From NCBI GenBank assembly GCA_030613605.1, contig JAUWLO010000103.1, positions 1 through 7,134 of the forward strand: a stretch of 7,134 nucleotides of DNA, written 5' to 3'. The notes under the pieces are model-generated. The model was given only the letters and a program-made list of their open reading frames with translations, did not search any database and had not been told where the DNA came from. Source of the DNA: Gammaproteobacteria bacterium. GTDB lineage: Bacteria > Pseudomonadota > Gammaproteobacteria > SZUA-152. Positions 6,941 through 7,134 of the stretch are shown here, in pieces (within the stretch, counting starts at the first letter, position 1; each line of letters starts with the position of its first letter). Made by a program: the position numbers and the translations under genes.

Positions 6941-7134
6941 TCAATCTCTCTTTTGATTTATTTCAGCATATTCTGCATGCGCTATCGCTTGCAGTTTACG
7001 CATTTCGGTTAATTCATTTTGAGTATAGAGTAGTCGAGTTGATGGTAACTCACCTTTATCACAGGCTTGTTTAATTTCATTAATCATTTCAAAGAACTCT
7101 TGTTGACTAATATCACGACCACCCAGTCCACCAA
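6941..7134 (-). CDS. porA: 2-oxoacid:ferredoxin oxidoreductase, alpha subunit, C-terminal fragment
   Basis: Only the last 63 codons and the TGA stop are inside the window; the start lies beyond the right edge. The fragment begins GGLGGRDIS, the conserved end of PorA-type alpha subunits (usually Y-G-L-G-G-R-D-I), followed by a charged helical tail of about 50 residues with no further motif. In this family the alpha subunit contributes the pyrimidine-binding side of the ThDP site and the CoA/2-oxoacid pocket. Identity is strongly reinforced by the beta-subunit gene starting 4 bp downstream. Whether a gamma domain is fused to it, or separate gamma/delta genes exist, cannot be seen here. Confidence 0.85.
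   Translation of the reverse strand, partial: GGLGGRDISQQEFFEMINEIKQACDKGELPSTRLLYTQNELTEMRKLQAIAHAEYAEINQKRD
6946..6951 (-). promoter_or_regulatory. Shine-Dalgarno site of the beta-subunit gene
   Basis: AGAGAG on the minus strand, nine bases before the ATG at 6936 and inside the last codons of the alpha-subunit gene. It supports the chosen start and coupled expression of the two subunits. Confidence 0.7.

Noticed and set aside
6880..7074. Plus-strand open frame of 64 codons over the porA/porB junction
   Set aside because: Antisense to two confidently assigned genes and without recognisable content.

Overview
The window looks like a piece of a bacterial chromosome, most likely from a gammaproteobacterium. 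That is an inference from protein style and the mix of genes; there is no rRNA or other taxonomic marker here. All five genes lie on the minus strand and form two tight gene groups separated by a 291-bp AT-rich gap. No tRNA, rRNA, CRISPR array, insertion sequence or long repeat is visible.

Right-hand group (about 4312-7134, transcribed right to left): the C-terminal end of a 2-oxoacid:ferredoxin oxidoreductase alpha subunit, the complete thiamine-diphosphate/Fe-S beta subunit (PorB-like), and an AMP-forming acyl-CoA synthetase resembling the ACSF2/FadD class. Spacers are only 4 and 3 bp, so this is almost certainly one operon. The oxidoreductase interconverts a 2-oxoacid with an acyl-CoA and CO2; the synthetase makes acyl-CoA from a free acid. 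Together they could link free carboxylic acids, acyl-CoA and 2-oxoacids.

Gap (4021-4311): it should hold the end of the right-hand transcript and the promoter of the left-hand group. A Shine-Dalgarno sequence and an operator-like dyad lie just upstream of the next gene; no convincing Rho-independent terminator was found.

Left-hand group (1-4020): a 981-residue protein with a signal peptide, an unrecognised N-terminal half, a phosphohistidine swivel domain and then a PPDK/PEP-synthase-type ATP-grasp domain. Three bases later begins a gene for an exported serine hydrolase of the beta-lactamase/penicillin-binding fold, cut by the left edge of the window (357 residues visible, no stop). The domain order of the first protein (His domain before ATP-grasp, no PEP/pyruvate barrel) is that of glucan water dikinases, not of PPDK or PEP synthase, and it is apparently exported to a compartment where ATP is not expected. 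The exported dikinase-like protein and its serine-hydrolase partner are the most unusual part of the window and a candidate for an undescribed envelope system. The left-hand genes are also visibly richer in GC than the right-hand operon.
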